From Natrialba chahannaoensis JCM 10990 (lineage in GTDB: Archaea > Halobacteriota > Halobacteria > Halobacteriales > Natrialbaceae), in contig NZ_AOIN01000035.1 of the NCBI RefSeq assembly GCF_000337135.1, positions 64,775 through 128,774 on the forward strand: 64,000 nucleotides of DNA, written 5' to 3'. Made by a program: the position numbers and the translations under genes. Positions 1-8,702 of this stretch are shown one piece after another (within the stretch, counting starts at the first letter, position 1; each line of letters starts with the position of its first letter). The notes below the pieces were generated by a model, which had not been told where the DNA came from, ran no database searches, and saw nothing but the letters and a program-made list of their open reading frames with translations.

Positions 1-87
1 GTTCGCGGTTCTCGCTCAGTTCACTCGCTCCGAACCGCGCTGCCGCCGTGCGATCAGGTGTGCAGTGACTTGCAGTGGCTACTATAG
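1..87 (-). repeat. Partial copy of a palindromic MITE-like repeat at the left window edge
   Basis: Read on the minus strand from 87, the sequence begins CTATAGTAGCCACTG and then matches the full copy at 54875-54960 almost base for base through the ATCGCACGG segment (down to about 45). From 44 to 1 it differs from that copy and contains a perfect 8-bp inverted repeat, CGCGGTTC (4-11) with GAACCGCG (32-39). The far end is outside the window or has been replaced. No coding capacity is seen. Confidence 0.7.
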
Positions 88-164
88 TTGCTGTTGTGTC
101 CTGTGAGATGGGGACCCGAACCGGACCGAAGGAGTGTTTTGCATCGAGGACTTCCTAGACGCCA

Positions 165-1409
165 ATGAGTCACCAGCAGGCCGACGCGATCGACGTCGAG
201 GCAATTCGCGAGGAGTTCCCGATTCTCCAGCGCGAGTTCGACGGCCAGCAGGTCGTCTACCTCGACAACGCAGCGACGACCCAGACGCCGGACCCGGTCG
301 TCGATGCCATGAGCGACTACTACCGTGAGTCGAACGCCAACGTCCACCGTGGAATCCACCACCTGAGCCAGGAAGCCTCGGAAGCCTACGAGGTCGCTCA
401 CGACCGCGTGGCAGAGTTCATCAACGCCGACGGCCGCGAGGAGATCATCTTCACCAAGAACACCACCGAGGGCGAGAACCTGCTCGCCTACTCCTGGGGG
501 CTGGCCGAACTCGGCCCCGAGGATACGGTCGTCCTCACGGAGATGGAACACCACGCCTCGCTGGTCACCTGGCAGCAGATCGCCAAACGGACCGGTGCCA
601 GCGTTGAGTACATCCGCGTCGACGAGACCGGCCGACTCGACATGGACCACGCTGCCGAACTCATCGACGACGACACCGCCATCGTCTCGGCGGTTCACGT
701 CTCGAACACGCTCGGCACCGTCAACCCCGTCTCCGAACTGACCGACCTCGCCCACGAACACGGCGCGCTCTCCTTTATCGACGGCGCACAGGCCGTCCCA
801 AATCGCCCCGTCGACGTGACGGAGATCGACGCCGACTTCTACGCCTTCTCGGGCCACAAGATGGCCGGCCCCACCGGTATCGGCGTGCTCTACGGGAAAC
901 AGAACCTCCTCGAGGACCTGAACCCCTACCTCTACGGCGGCGGCATGATCCGAAAGGTCACATTCGAGGACTCCACCTGGGGTGAGCTCCCCTGGAAGTT
1001 CGAACCGGGTACGCCACCGATCGCCGAAGCTGTCGGCCTCCACGCGGCAGTCGACTGGCTCGAAGCAATCGGCATGGACCGAATCGAAACTCACGAGGAG
1101 GAACTCGCGGCCTACGCCTACGATCGACTCGAAGCCGAGGAGGACGTCGAAATCTACGGCCCCGAAGGCGGTCCTGACCGCGGTGGTCTGGTCAGCTTCA
1201 ACCTCGAGGGCGTCCACGCCCACGACCTGACCTCGATCATGAACGACCACACGATCGCGGTCCGCGCCGGTGACCACTGTACGCAGCCGCTGCACGACAA
1301 ACTCGGTGTGCCGGCCTCGACGCGCGCCTCGTTCTACGTCTACAACACGCGTGATGAGGTCGACAAGTTGGTCGCCGCGCTCGATGACGCACGGCAGCTG
1401 TTCGCGTAA
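165..1409 (+). CDS. sufS: Cysteine desulfurase, SufS family
   Basis: This PLP enzyme removes sulfur from L-cysteine as an enzyme-bound persulfide for Fe-S cluster assembly in the cytoplasm. The protein is 414 residues, the usual length for group II desulfurases. The N-terminal YLDNAATTQTP motif is at about 32-43, the PLP lysine lies in the FSGHKMAGPTG loop (K232), and the catalytic cysteine is in RAGDHCTQPL (C372). The RAGxHC context is the SufS/CsdA type rather than the IscS type. The ATG at 165 gives the normal N-terminus. A IscU/SufU-type scaffold lies 3.6 kb downstream on the same strand (4988-5419). No sufBCD genes are in the window. The family call is secure; exchange of sulfur with that scaffold is inferred. 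Confidence 0.95.
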   Translation: MSHQQADAIDVEAIREEFPILQREFDGQQVVYLDNAATTQTPDPVVDAMSDYYRESNANVHRGIHHLSQEASEAYEVAHDRVAEFINADGREEIIFTKNTTEGENLLAYSWGLAELGPEDTVVLTEMEHHASLVTWQQIAKRTGASVEYIRVDETGRLDMDHAAELIDDDTAIVSAVHVSNTLGTVNPVSELTDLAHEHGALSFIDGAQAVPNRPVDVTEIDADFYAFSGHKMAGPTGIGVLYGKQNLLEDLNPYLYGGGMIRKVTFEDSTWGELPWKFEPGTPPIAEAVGLHAAVDWLEAIGMDRIETHEEELAAYAYDRLEAEEDVEIYGPEGGPDRGGLVSFNLEGVHAHDLTSIMNDHTIAVRAGDHCTQPLHDKLGVPASTRASFYVYNTRDEVDKLVAALDDARQLFA

Positions 1410-1592
1410 CGCGTTACGTCTCGTCCTCTGCTACCTGTTTGCGTACCGATTCTCCGGCCGGCACACGTGGCTTTTTCCACGGACTTCTACTCGAGTACCG
1501 AGTCTCCCCAGCGTGGTAGCTGTCGACCGCCGCCTGCAGTCCTCGCCGATCGCAGGCGTGTCAACACGGAATACAACGCTGATTGCAATAGC

Positions 1593-1603
1593 CACATATA
1601 TCT
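1593..1603 (+). promoter_or_regulatory. TATA box for the PGF-CTERM binding protein
   Basis: An AT-rich TATA-like element (CACATATATCT) lies about 25-35 bases before the ATG at 1628. It suggests a leaderless transcript and supports 1628 over the in-frame start 24 bases further upstream. Confidence 0.55.
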
Positions 1604-1627
1604 TTGACTGGTGGCGACGGTACTGGT

Positions 1628-2791
1628 ATGCACATTCGACGAATTGGCGTTGTGGGCATCGCAGTGCTCGTTATGATCGGGTTTGTGAGTCCGCTGGCGG
1701 CGGCCGGAACGACCGGTGTGGCTGGAGTGGGATCAGCACCGACAGCTGACAAATCGAATCTGACATGCTCGTTCCCGCTGACTGTGACGGACGACACTGG
1801 CACCGAGATCGAACTTGAGGAGCGACCCGAGTCGGTCGTCACGATCAACCCGAGCGCGGCCCAGACGATGTGGGAGATTGGTGCCGAAGACCAGGTCGTC
1901 GGGACGACACAGCACGCCGAGAATCTGGAGGGTGCGGAGGACCGTACGAGCATCTCGACGGAGTCCGAGACGATCGAACACGAGATTATCATCGACCTCG
2001 ACCCCGACCTTGTGCTCGCGCCGAGCTCCAACTACGTCACCGAGGAGGACGTCGAAACACTCCGTGGGGCCGGTGTGACCGTCTACTACTTCGATTCCGC
2101 GACGTCGATCGATGACGTTCGCGACCGCACACACACCATCGGCTCGCTCGTCGGCGAGTGTGATGGCGCTGCCGAGACCGTCGACTGGATGGACGAGGAA
2201 CTCGCTATCGTCGAGGACGCACTCGAGGGCGAGGAGCGTCCGGACGTGCTCTACACCTTCTTCGGCTTCACGGCTGGCGAGGAGACGTTTATCCACGAAC
2301 TGATCGAAGCGGCAGGTGGAACGAACGTCGCCGCAGAGGCGGGCATCGCGGAGTACCAGCAGCCGACCGACGAGATGATCGTCGAACAGGACCCCGAGTG
2401 GTTGGTCCTGAACACGAACTCGCCCGAGGTGCCGGACGCGCCGGCCTACGAGTCTACGACCGCCGTCGAGACCAACCAGACGGTGACGATCAAAACCAAC
2501 CACCTGAACCGGCCTGGGCCGCGCGTCGTCCACGCGGTGACGGCGATGGCCGAGGCGTTCCACCCGGAGGCGTACGCTGAAGCGGTTGCTGACGCCGAAA
2601 CAGAATCCGAGACGGACGCTGACGACGAGTCCCAAGCTGACTCTGATTCCGGTTCTGATTCCGACTCCGACTCCGACTCCACCGACGACTCGGACGGTCT
2701 CCCCGGATTCGGCATTGTTTCCGCCAGCGCTGCACTCCTCGCCCTGCTTGGCTCACTCGCTGTGATCCGTCACGGTGATAGGAACCCGTGA
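1628..2791 (+). CDS. Surface-anchored corrinoid/siderophore-type ABC substrate-binding protein with PGF-CTERM tail
   Basis: The protein is 387 residues. An N-terminal hydrophobic signal (residues about 5-30, ending near AAAGTTG) is followed by a periplasmic-binding-protein domain of the BtuF/FepB family (VTDDTGTEIELEERPESVVTINPSAAQ begins the fold in two stretches). A Ser/Asp-rich linker then leads to a C-terminal LPGFGIV motif, a hydrophobic helix and a basic tail, which is the PGF-CTERM signal processed by archaeosortase and used to anchor proteins at the S-layer side. It probably captures cobalamin, heme or an iron chelate for an ABC importer, but no permease or ATPase is adjacent. The start at 1628 is chosen because a TATA box lies 25-35 bases upstream and translation from there begins with MHIRRIGV, a typical signal n-region. 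Ligand identity is not visible from sequence. Confidence 0.85.
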   Translation: MHIRRIGVVGIAVLVMIGFVSPLAAAGTTGVAGVGSAPTADKSNLTCSFPLTVTDDTGTEIELEERPESVVTINPSAAQTMWEIGAEDQVVGTTQHAENLEGAEDRTSISTESETIEHEIIIDLDPDLVLAPSSNYVTEEDVETLRGAGVTVYYFDSATSIDDVRDRTHTIGSLVGECDGAAETVDWMDEELAIVEDALEGEERPDVLYTFFGFTAGEETFIHELIEAAGGTNVAAEAGIAEYQQPTDEMIVEQDPEWLVLNTNSPEVPDAPAYESTTAVETNQTVTIKTNHLNRPGPRVVHAVTAMAEAFHPEAYAEAVADAETESETDADDESQADSDSGSDSDSDSDSTDDSDGLPGFGIVSASAALLALLGSLAVIRHGDRNP

Positions 2792-2804
2792 GAAGACTTC
2801 TCGT

Positions 2805-3698
2805 ATGAGTCAGAACGTCATCTCAACGTCGCCGTCCTCGACGGAGATTCTGTACGCCCTCGGCGTCGAACCCGTCGCAGTCTCCCACGCCTGCGATCAT
2901 CCACCCGAGGCCGCCGACCTGCCGACGATCGATGTCTCGAAAGTCGACGCCGAGGCCAGCGCCGACCGCCACGACCAGGTCCGCGCTGCAACCGCGAACG
3001 GCCACCTCTACCAAATGGATGCCGAGGCCATTGACGACGCCGACCCCGACCTGATCGTCACCCAGGGCGTCTGCGGTGTCTGCGCGGTCGACGACGTACT
3101 CGTCGACGAAACACTCGCCGACCTCGACGCCGACCCCGAGGTCCTCGCACTCGACGCCAGCCGACTCAAGGACGTACTCGAGTGCGTCCACGATGTCGGC
3201 GCGGCCACCGGAACCGAGGCCCGTGCGGACGAGCTCGTTGCCGACCTGCGAGAGCGAATCGTAGCACTCGAGGAGCGGGTGCCAGCAGCACCCCGCCCGC
3301 GAACGGCGGTACTCGAGTGGATGGATCCCGTGCGGCCTGCCAGCACCTGGGTGCCGGATATAGTCGAGCTCGCAGGCGGCGAGTATGAACTGAGTGAGCC
3401 GGGCGAGCGCTCGGCACCGGTCGAATGGGAGACGGTACTCGAGTACGATCCGGAGGTGCTGGTGGTGGCTCCCTGCGGATTCGACGCGGAGCGTACGCGC
3501 GAGCAGTTCGGTGAGCTGTCGGATCGACCGGGCTGGGAGGAGCTGACGGCGGTTCGCGAGGATCGGGTGTTTATCCTCGACGGTGGCGCGTATCTGACGC
3601 GGTGGACGCCGCGGCTGGTCGACGCTGCGGAGCGATTGGCGACGCTCTGTCACCCCGATGAGTTCGGGGAGCCACCGGCGGACGTGGTTCGGCTCTGA
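2805..3698 (+). CDS. Cytosolic cobalamin-binding-like protein (BtuF domain without signal peptide)
   Basis: The protein is 297 residues with the BtuF/periplasmic-binding fold. It opens directly with MSQNVISTSPSSTEILYALG, the P-S-x-TE-x-L-Y-ALG motif of cobalamin-binding proteins, and has no signal peptide, lipobox or transmembrane segment, so it should stay in the cytoplasm. Other family features are DLIVTQGVCGVCAVD near 85-100 and the closing GAYLTRWTPRLVDAAERLA. It follows the surface-anchored binding protein by 13 bases, so the two are probably co-transcribed. Similar signal-less proteins are common in haloarchaea and usually annotated cobalamin-binding protein. The role is unproven; a cytosolic corrinoid chaperone or sensor is one possibility. 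Confidence 0.85.
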   Translation: MSQNVISTSPSSTEILYALGVEPVAVSHACDHPPEAADLPTIDVSKVDAEASADRHDQVRAATANGHLYQMDAEAIDDADPDLIVTQGVCGVCAVDDVLVDETLADLDADPEVLALDASRLKDVLECVHDVGAATGTEARADELVADLRERIVALEERVPAAPRPRTAVLEWMDPVRPASTWVPDIVELAGGEYELSEPGERSAPVEWETVLEYDPEVLVVAPCGFDAERTREQFGELSDRPGWEELTAVREDRVFILDGGAYLTRWTPRLVDAAERLATLCHPDEFGEPPADVVRL

Positions 3699-3772
3699 GT
3701 CCGATTGGGTTGTATTCGTGAACCCACCGCGGAGCGGAGCACTTATCGCCCGCTTCTGAAAACGGATGGGCT

Positions 3773-4411
3773 ATGCTCGAGGAAGTTCGGAGTCGCGCCA
3801 GACCGTACTTCGAGGACGCGCCACCGGCCCACGACTGGCATCACGTCGAGCGCGTCGACGCGCTCGCGGAGACGCTCGTCGACCGCCACCCCAACTCGGC
3901 TGAGATCGACGAACAAATTGTCCACCTTGCGGTCGCCCTCCACGATATCGGTCGCCAGCGCGAGGACCGCGGCGAGATCGACTGTCACGCGATGTGGGGC
4001 GCACGAGAGGGCAGCGAGATCCTCCGCGAACTCGGTGTGGCTGATGAAACGATCTCGGCGGTCTCTCACTGTCTCTGTGCCCATCAGTACTCGAACGACA
4101 TCGAACCGGAGACCGTCGAGGCCAGAATCGTCTCTGACGCGGACAACCTCGATGCGCTCGGTGCGGTCGGCATCGGTCGTGTTTTCGCCCACGGTACCAC
4201 CATTGACTCGCCGATGTACGATCCGGCGGTACCGGTCGCGGACGACGACACGCCGGCCGGCGTGAGTCAGTATAACCATCTCCACAAGAAAATCCTTGAC
4301 CTCCCCGACCGGATGTATACCGACGTTGCGAGCGCCCTCGCCGCCGAACGCGCACAGTTCGTTCGCGAGTTCGCCAGCCGGTTCGAGGCCGAGGCTGTCG
4401 GCGAGCGCTGA
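3773..4411 (+). CDS. HD-domain phosphohydrolase
   Basis: The protein has 212 residues. Metal-binding residues typical of the HD superfamily are visible: HDWHHVERV near 20-28, the HD doublet in ALHDIGRQRED at 57-58, and a later DADNLDALGAVGI motif that supplies the final aspartate. Proteins of this type hydrolyse phosphate esters of nucleotides or related metabolites; the substrate cannot be assigned from sequence. A TATA-like CACTTATCG lies about 27-33 bases upstream of the ATG, suggesting its own leaderless transcript. Confidence 0.85.
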   Translation: MLEEVRSRARPYFEDAPPAHDWHHVERVDALAETLVDRHPNSAEIDEQIVHLAVALHDIGRQREDRGEIDCHAMWGAREGSEILRELGVADETISAVSHCLCAHQYSNDIEPETVEARIVSDADNLDALGAVGIGRVFAHGTTIDSPMYDPAVPVADDDTPAGVSQYNHLHKKILDLPDRMYTDVASALAAERAQFVREFASRFEAEAVGER

Positions 4412-4514
4412 CGAGTCGTGTTCCGTTTCTCTCGGTGACTGTTCAGCACGTCAGTCAACTGGCACAGCGTTTTTGATTTGGGCGATGTTACATCCTCTGT
4501 CGAGGTGAGAACAC

Positions 4515-4775
4515 ATGTACGAGAAACTCATCGGCAGTCCACAACAGGACCCGTTCGATGCCCTGGTCGACATTCTCGCCGCGGCCGACCGGTACGATTT
4601 CACGCTCGGCGTTATCCCGGTCGCGTTCGTGGTTGCACTGATCGTGGCGACCGTCACGAGCGTTTCGACGCCCCCGATGCTGGCTGTCGCCGCGCTTGTC
4701 GGCGGCCTCGCCATCGTCGATGCCTGCTATCTCAACCCGCCGGTCCGCGACGGCGGCGACCAGGGGCCGACGTAG
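4515..4775 (+). CDS. Small two-helix membrane protein
   Basis: The protein has 86 residues with two predicted membrane helices (about 34-52 and 56-74) after a polar N-terminus (MYEKLIGSPQQDP). A strong Shine-Dalgarno sequence, GAGGTGA (4502-4508), precedes the ATG by 6 bases. This is unusual in a window where many starts look leaderless, and it fixes the start. Function is unknown; I only recognise it as a typical haloarchaeal small membrane protein. Confidence 0.75.
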   Translation: MYEKLIGSPQQDPFDALVDILAAADRYDFTLGVIPVAFVVALIVATVTSVSTPPMLAVAALVGGLAIVDACYLNPPVRDGGDQGPT

Positions 4776-4845
4776 CGGTATCGCTTCCGATCAGCAACCG
4801 TTTTTAACGCAGTCAGCGCTGTTCTTCGCAGCTTCATTCCCGTAA

Positions 4846-4868
4846 TGGTTCCCGAGTATACGGAACCA
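4846..4868. promoter_or_regulatory. Inverted repeat TGGTTCC-N9-GGAACCA upstream of sufU
   Basis: A perfect 7-bp inverted repeat lies about 120 bases before the scaffold gene and about 40 bases after a TATA-like GTTTTTAACGC (4799-4809). It could be an operator or a hairpin of a short transcript. The scaffold gene has its own closer TATA-like element, TTTTACA near 4953-4960. Confidence 0.35.
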
Positions 4869-4987
4869 CGAACGTACAGAAACACAGACCAATGGAACTA
4901 CGAGAACAGGAGCACGCAAGAAAATCAGAGCTCCACTCTCACACCCCGGAACCCTTTTACAGATAACTGGCATACCCATATCCACCA

Positions 4988-5419
4988 ATGGGACTGGGCT
5001 CGGATATGTACCGACAGCAGATCCTCGACCACTACAAGAACCCGCGCAACTACGGGCAACTCGAGGATCCAACGTTCACTCACATCGGCGAGAACCCGAT
5101 GTGTGGCGACGAGATTCGGATGGATGTCAAACTCGACGAGGACGGCGACGAGGAGACGATCGAACGCGTCGCCTTCTCCGGCGATGGCTGTGCGATCAGC
5201 CAGGCCTCCGCCAGCATGCTCTCGAGTGAGCTCCGCGGAAAGACCGTCGACGAACTCCTGGAGATGGACCGCGACGACGTGATCGACATGCTCGGTGTCG
5301 ACATTTCCCCGATGCGGGTCAAGTGTGCGGTGCTTGCGGAGAAGGTCGCCCAGGATGGAGCGGAGATTTACCAGGGCGAACTCGACGTGGAGAAGACGAC
5401 AACCGAGGACGACGAGTAA
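4988..5419 (+). CDS. sufU: Fe-S cluster assembly scaffold, IscU/SufU type
   Basis: The protein is 143 residues and matches the NifU-N/SufU family. It opens with MYRQQILDHYKNPRNYG and carries the three conserved cysteines and one aspartate that bind zinc or the nascent cluster: C39 and D41 in NPMCGDEI, C68 in SGDGCAISQASASM, and C113 in MRVKCAVL. It would accept sulfur from the desulfurase at 165-1409. A TATA-like TTTTACA element lies 28-35 bases upstream of the ATG. SufU proteins act as sulfur acceptors for SufS in Gram-positive bacteria; the same pairing here is inferred. Confidence 0.93.
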   Translation: MGLGSDMYRQQILDHYKNPRNYGQLEDPTFTHIGENPMCGDEIRMDVKLDEDGDEETIERVAFSGDGCAISQASASMLSSELRGKTVDELLEMDRDDVIDMLGVDISPMRVKCAVLAEKVAQDGAEIYQGELDVEKTTTEDDE

Positions 5420-5439
5420 GTAGCTGGGAGTGACCTCGG

Positions 5440-5496
5440 GCGGTGGTTGTGGTTGCGGTTATGGTTGTGACTGTGGCTGTGGTTGTGACCGTGTCT
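5440..5496. repeat. GT-rich imperfect hexanucleotide repeat after sufU
   Basis: Runs of GGTTGT/GGTTGC/GGCTGT units follow the scaffold gene. The stretch is low complexity, has no convincing gene on either strand, and may simply be slippage-prone intergenic DNA. Confidence 0.5.
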
Positions 5497-5619
5497 GAGC
5501 CTGCGAATTCGACGTTGGTTCCGCCTTCGATTCCTATTTGACTCGCTTCCCGTACTCCGGCCGCCACGGAGTGAAGCTGCATTCGGAATTAATTCTTCTC
5601 CTGACGTGAACCTCGTTGT

Positions 5620-5808
5620 ATGGCTACTCCCCGTACCAGACAGCAGGATATACTCCTCTTGCTCGCCTCCATTCAGGTCTCGATATTTGTACTCGTCATC
5701 CCGATGCTTTGGCCGCTGTTCATCGGTTCGGTGCTGATTCTCCTCAGCGTTGCGAGAGGTGAATATCACCGGCAACTTGCAGACGACGAAGACGCTACCG
5801 AGCAGTAG
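5620..5808 (+). CDS. Small membrane protein
   Basis: The protein has 62 residues: a basic start (MATPRTRQQ), one long hydrophobic region with two closely spaced helices (about 10-45) and a charged tail ending EDATEQ. Such hairpin proteins are frequent in haloarchaea and mostly uncharacterised. It converges with radA on the opposite strand. I do not recognise a function. Confidence 0.65.
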   Translation: MATPRTRQQDILLLLASIQVSIFVLVIPMLWPLFIGSVLILLSVARGEYHRQLADDEDATEQ

Positions 5809-5884
5809 TGCTGTCGCTCCACAGAACGAGAAAGACAAAACAAAACGGGCTACAACGAGTGTGTCGGTATGTCTGCGATGCCGA

Positions 5885-6916
5885 CTACTCTGGCTTCAGA
5901 CCCTCGTCCTGAACGCGCATGACTGCCTCGCCGTCGGCGAGGTTCGGCGCGTCGACCAGACGAACGATCCGCTTGTCACCCTTGGACTTGCGGAGGTACA
6001 TTCGGAACGTCGACTTGTGGCCCAGAATGTTGCCACCGATTGGCTGTGTCGGGTCGCCGAAGAACGAGTCCGGGTTCGAGGCAACCTGGTTCGTCACGAT
6101 AACGGACGTGTTGTAGAGGTTCCCGACCTTGTCGAGGTCGTGCAGGTGCTTGTTGAGCTTCTGCTGGCGCTCTGCGAGTTCACCACGACCGACGTACTCC
6201 GCACGGAAGTGTGCGGTCAGCGAGTCGACACAGAGGAGGCGAATCGGGTAGTCGGCCTCCTCGTGTTCGCCTGCAAGTTCCTTTGCCTTCTCGGCCAGCA
6301 GCATCTGGTGGTTGGAGTTGAACGCCTTCGCGACGTGGATCTTGTCGAGCACGTCGTCGACGAGTTCGTCGACTGCGCCCTCGTCACCAGCCGAGCCCTC
6401 GATTTCGCGGTCCTCGAGTGCAGCGTTGATCGCTTCCTCGGGGAGGCCCCGTACCATGTCGTCGATTCGCTCCGGTCGGAAGGTGTCCTCGGAGTCGATG
6501 AACATCGCGCTGCCGTGGAGACCGCCGACCTCCTTCGGAAGCTGGACGTTGACGGCCATCTGGTGGGTGACCTGGGACTTTCCGGAGCCGAACTCACCGT
6601 AGACTTCGGTGATCGACTGGGTCTCGATACCGCCGCCGAGGAGTTCGTCGACTTCGTCGATCTGCCAACTCAGCTTGCCGATCTCGTTCCGTCGCTCGAG
6701 CACCGTCGAGCCGGTTTCGAAGCCACCGACGTCGGCGGCGTCACGTGCGGCGTTGACGATATCGGCGGCCGTCGATTCGCCGACGTCAGCGGTGTTCGAG
6801 AGCTCGGAGGGAGAAGCGACGGCCAGGCTCTGAAAGGAGTCAAAGCCTGCGTCGTGAAGTTTGTCTGCGGTTGCCGGTCCGACGCCGGGGAGTGTCTCGA
6901 GGTCTGCGTCTGCCAT
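5885..6916 (-). CDS. radA: DNA repair and recombination protein RadA
   Basis: This is the archaeal RecA/Rad51 recombinase, which forms ATP-dependent filaments on single-stranded DNA for strand exchange. The 343-residue length is normal. An N-terminal helix-hairpin-helix region ([15 protein letters not shown], residues 6-20) is followed by the polymerisation linker and the ATPase core with Walker A GEFGSGKS at 107-114 and the L1/L2 region near [17 protein letters not shown]. No intein interrupts it. A TATA-like GTTTATGG (about 6943-6951) lies about 30 bases upstream of the ATG, consistent with a leaderless mRNA. Confidence 0.98.
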   Translation of the reverse strand: MADADLETLPGVGPATADKLHDAGFDSFQSLAVASPSELSNTADVGESTAADIVNAARDAADVGGFETGSTVLERRNEIGKLSWQIDEVDELLGGGIETQSITEVYGEFGSGKSQVTHQMAVNVQLPKEVGGLHGSAMFIDSEDTFRPERIDDMVRGLPEEAINAALEDREIEGSAGDEGAVDELVDDVLDKIHVAKAFNSNHQMLLAEKAKELAGEHEEADYPIRLLCVDSLTAHFRAEYVGRGELAERQQKLNKHLHDLDKVGNLYNTSVIVTNQVASNPDSFFGDPTQPIGGNILGHKSTFRMYLRKSKGDKRIVRLVDAPNLADGEAVMRVQDEGLKPE

Positions 6917-7131
6917 ACGTCTCCGTTATCGTGGACACCCCATAAACCCTCGTTAACAGGGAAGTGAAAGTGAAAGTGGTAGCAGGCGTCGGGGTGACAA
7001 TTCTGGTTACTGAACAGTTATGTATGATGGGGTGGACAGTCGCGGGTTCAGGTTGGGCTACGACAGCAGCAACTCACCACAGCAATTGTGGCGGCAGTAC
7101 TGACAACAGAATCAGCGCAGCAATTACAAAC

Positions 7132-8436
7132 TCAGGGCAGCGACAACTCGTCGCTCCACTCGAGTTGAACCAGTCGATCACCGGTCCCAACGAACAGTTC
7201 TCCATCACCGACTGCCGGTGTAGCCGTGATGGCTTCCTCGAAGCCGTGGTGCCAGAGATGGTCACAGTCGTCAGTGAGGTCGAGGCCGTAGAGCGAGCCG
7301 GTTGTGTCGCCGACGCAGAGCACGTCGCCGGCGACGACGGGCTCTGCCTGGACCTCGCCGTCGAGAGCGACGCCCTTCTTCGAGAAGAGCCAGCCTCGCA
7401 GTTTGCGCCGGCCGAAGGTGGTGTCGGTGACGTGGGCGTAGCCGTCGTTCGCGCCGATGATCGTGGTCCCCTCCGCAGTGAGTACGGTTGCGCCGGTGGT
7501 GAAACCGGCGGTAATCGAGTACGTAAACCAGGTTTGGCCAGTGCCGGCGTTTAATGCAAGCAGTGTGCCACCGGCGTCGGCGACATAGACGCGGCCGTCG
7601 GCGACCGTGAGCGCGTTCGTCGCGACGCCGTTGGTGGGCGCAGCCCAGACACCCTCGCCGTCGTCGCTTGCGAGACAGAGTACGCGCTCGTCCGCTGTCG
7701 CAACATAGATGCGGGACGAGTCCCAAGACTCGTCGCTTTCGGTGTCGATATCGATGCTGTCGTTCAGCTCCATACTGCCGTCGAGTTCCTGTCCGAGGTC
7801 CGGGTCGGCCTCGTGATTGAGTTCGGACTCAAACTCAGGTGCCGTTGATTCCTGCAGCGGCGCTGTCTCCTGCTCTCTTTCTGGCGGTCTCGCGATAACC
7901 GGTGCTCCCGTCACCGGGGCGTCGGTCTCGACCGTCCAGCGGACGGCTCCGGGCTCTTCGGCCGGCTCGCCGTCGTCGTCCAACTCGAACGCGTCCACTT
8001 CGTCACCAGCCGCCGTCGCAATTGCGGTGAGGCCGTCCTCGTGGCCGGCGTACAGATCGCCGTCTACATAGAGCAGGGCCGTCGTGAGCGGGGCCGGTAA
8101 CTCGAGTTGCCAGTACTGGTTGCCGGTTGCTGGATCGACGGCGTGAATCGTTCCGTCGGCGGTTCCGAAAAACAGGCGTTCGCGCGTGACGACGGGCGCG
8201 GTCTCGGTTGCAGCCATCGTCTCGACAACCCAGCGCCGTCGACCTGTTTCCTGATCGAACGCGTAGCAGTTCCCTCGGTCTGTTCCGACGAAGACGGTAT
8301 CGCGGTCGAGAACCGGCGGGCCGGCGGTGCCGATAAGGTCGGTTGTCCACCCCTCTTCGACACGCACGGGATCGGTAACGGTTCGCCGGACGCCCGAGCG
8401 TTGCTCGTCGCCCTCACACTGAATCCAGTCTGTCAC
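7132..8436 (-). CDS. PQQ-binding-like beta-propeller repeat protein
   Basis: The protein has 434 residues made of repeated blades with the pattern G-x-(V/L)-Y-A-x-D-x-x-T-G-x-x-x-W, for example GNCYAFDQETGRRRWV, GTIHAVDPATGNQYWQL and GTLLALNAGTGQTWF. No signal peptide is evident, so it is probably cytoplasmic or exported by an unrecognised route. A low-complexity acidic insert (about 185-225) splits the propeller. The Trp-like blades resemble PQQ dehydrogenases and BamB but quinone ligands cannot be assigned, so enzymatic function should not be assumed. Confidence 0.85.
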   Translation of the reverse strand: MTDWIQCEGDEQRSGVRRTVTDPVRVEEGWTTDLIGTAGPPVLDRDTVFVGTDRGNCYAFDQETGRRRWVVETMAATETAPVVTRERLFFGTADGTIHAVDPATGNQYWQLELPAPLTTALLYVDGDLYAGHEDGLTAIATAAGDEVDAFELDDDGEPAEEPGAVRWTVETDAPVTGAPVIARPPEREQETAPLQESTAPEFESELNHEADPDLGQELDGSMELNDSIDIDTESDESWDSSRIYVATADERVLCLASDDGEGVWAAPTNGVATNALTVADGRVYVADAGGTLLALNAGTGQTWFTYSITAGFTTGATVLTAEGTTIIGANDGYAHVTDTTFGRRKLRGWLFSKKGVALDGEVQAEPVVAGDVLCVGDTTGSLYGLDLTDDCDHLWHHGFEEAITATPAVGDGELFVGTGDRLVQLEWSDELSLP

Positions 8437-8702
8437 TGTGGGTGGGTACCGACCGAATCGGTATAATGGATGCGACCTCCCAGCGCTGTGGCCGCCGCAG
8501 GCGCTCGTCGGTTGAAGCAGACACAGAACAAACGACGGGGAGCATGCCCCAGTACGTCATTGCTCCCAGCCGCGTCCGTACCGGCAGGCACAAAGCTGCT
8601 GTATGGCGCAGTCGATGAGGTGATGTGGTTGCCTGCCGTGGTTCTACCTTGCACGCTTGACGAAATGAGCGCACTGCCCAACTAGTACGGCCCCGTCTCC
8701 GT

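Noticed and set aside
54-1295. Long minus-strand open frame of about 413 codons opposite sufS
   Set aside because: It mirrors the codon bias of sufS, has no family features, and GC-rich DNA gives long antisense frames by chance.
4845-5282. Plus-strand frame overlapping the start of the Fe-S scaffold gene
   Set aside because: Its larger part lies out of frame inside sufU, and the Thr/Arg-rich product looks like a shadow.
5750-6967. Plus-strand frame of about 405 codons opposite radA
   Set aside because: Antisense shadow; composition rich in Val/Arg/Leu without domain signal, while radA is unambiguous.
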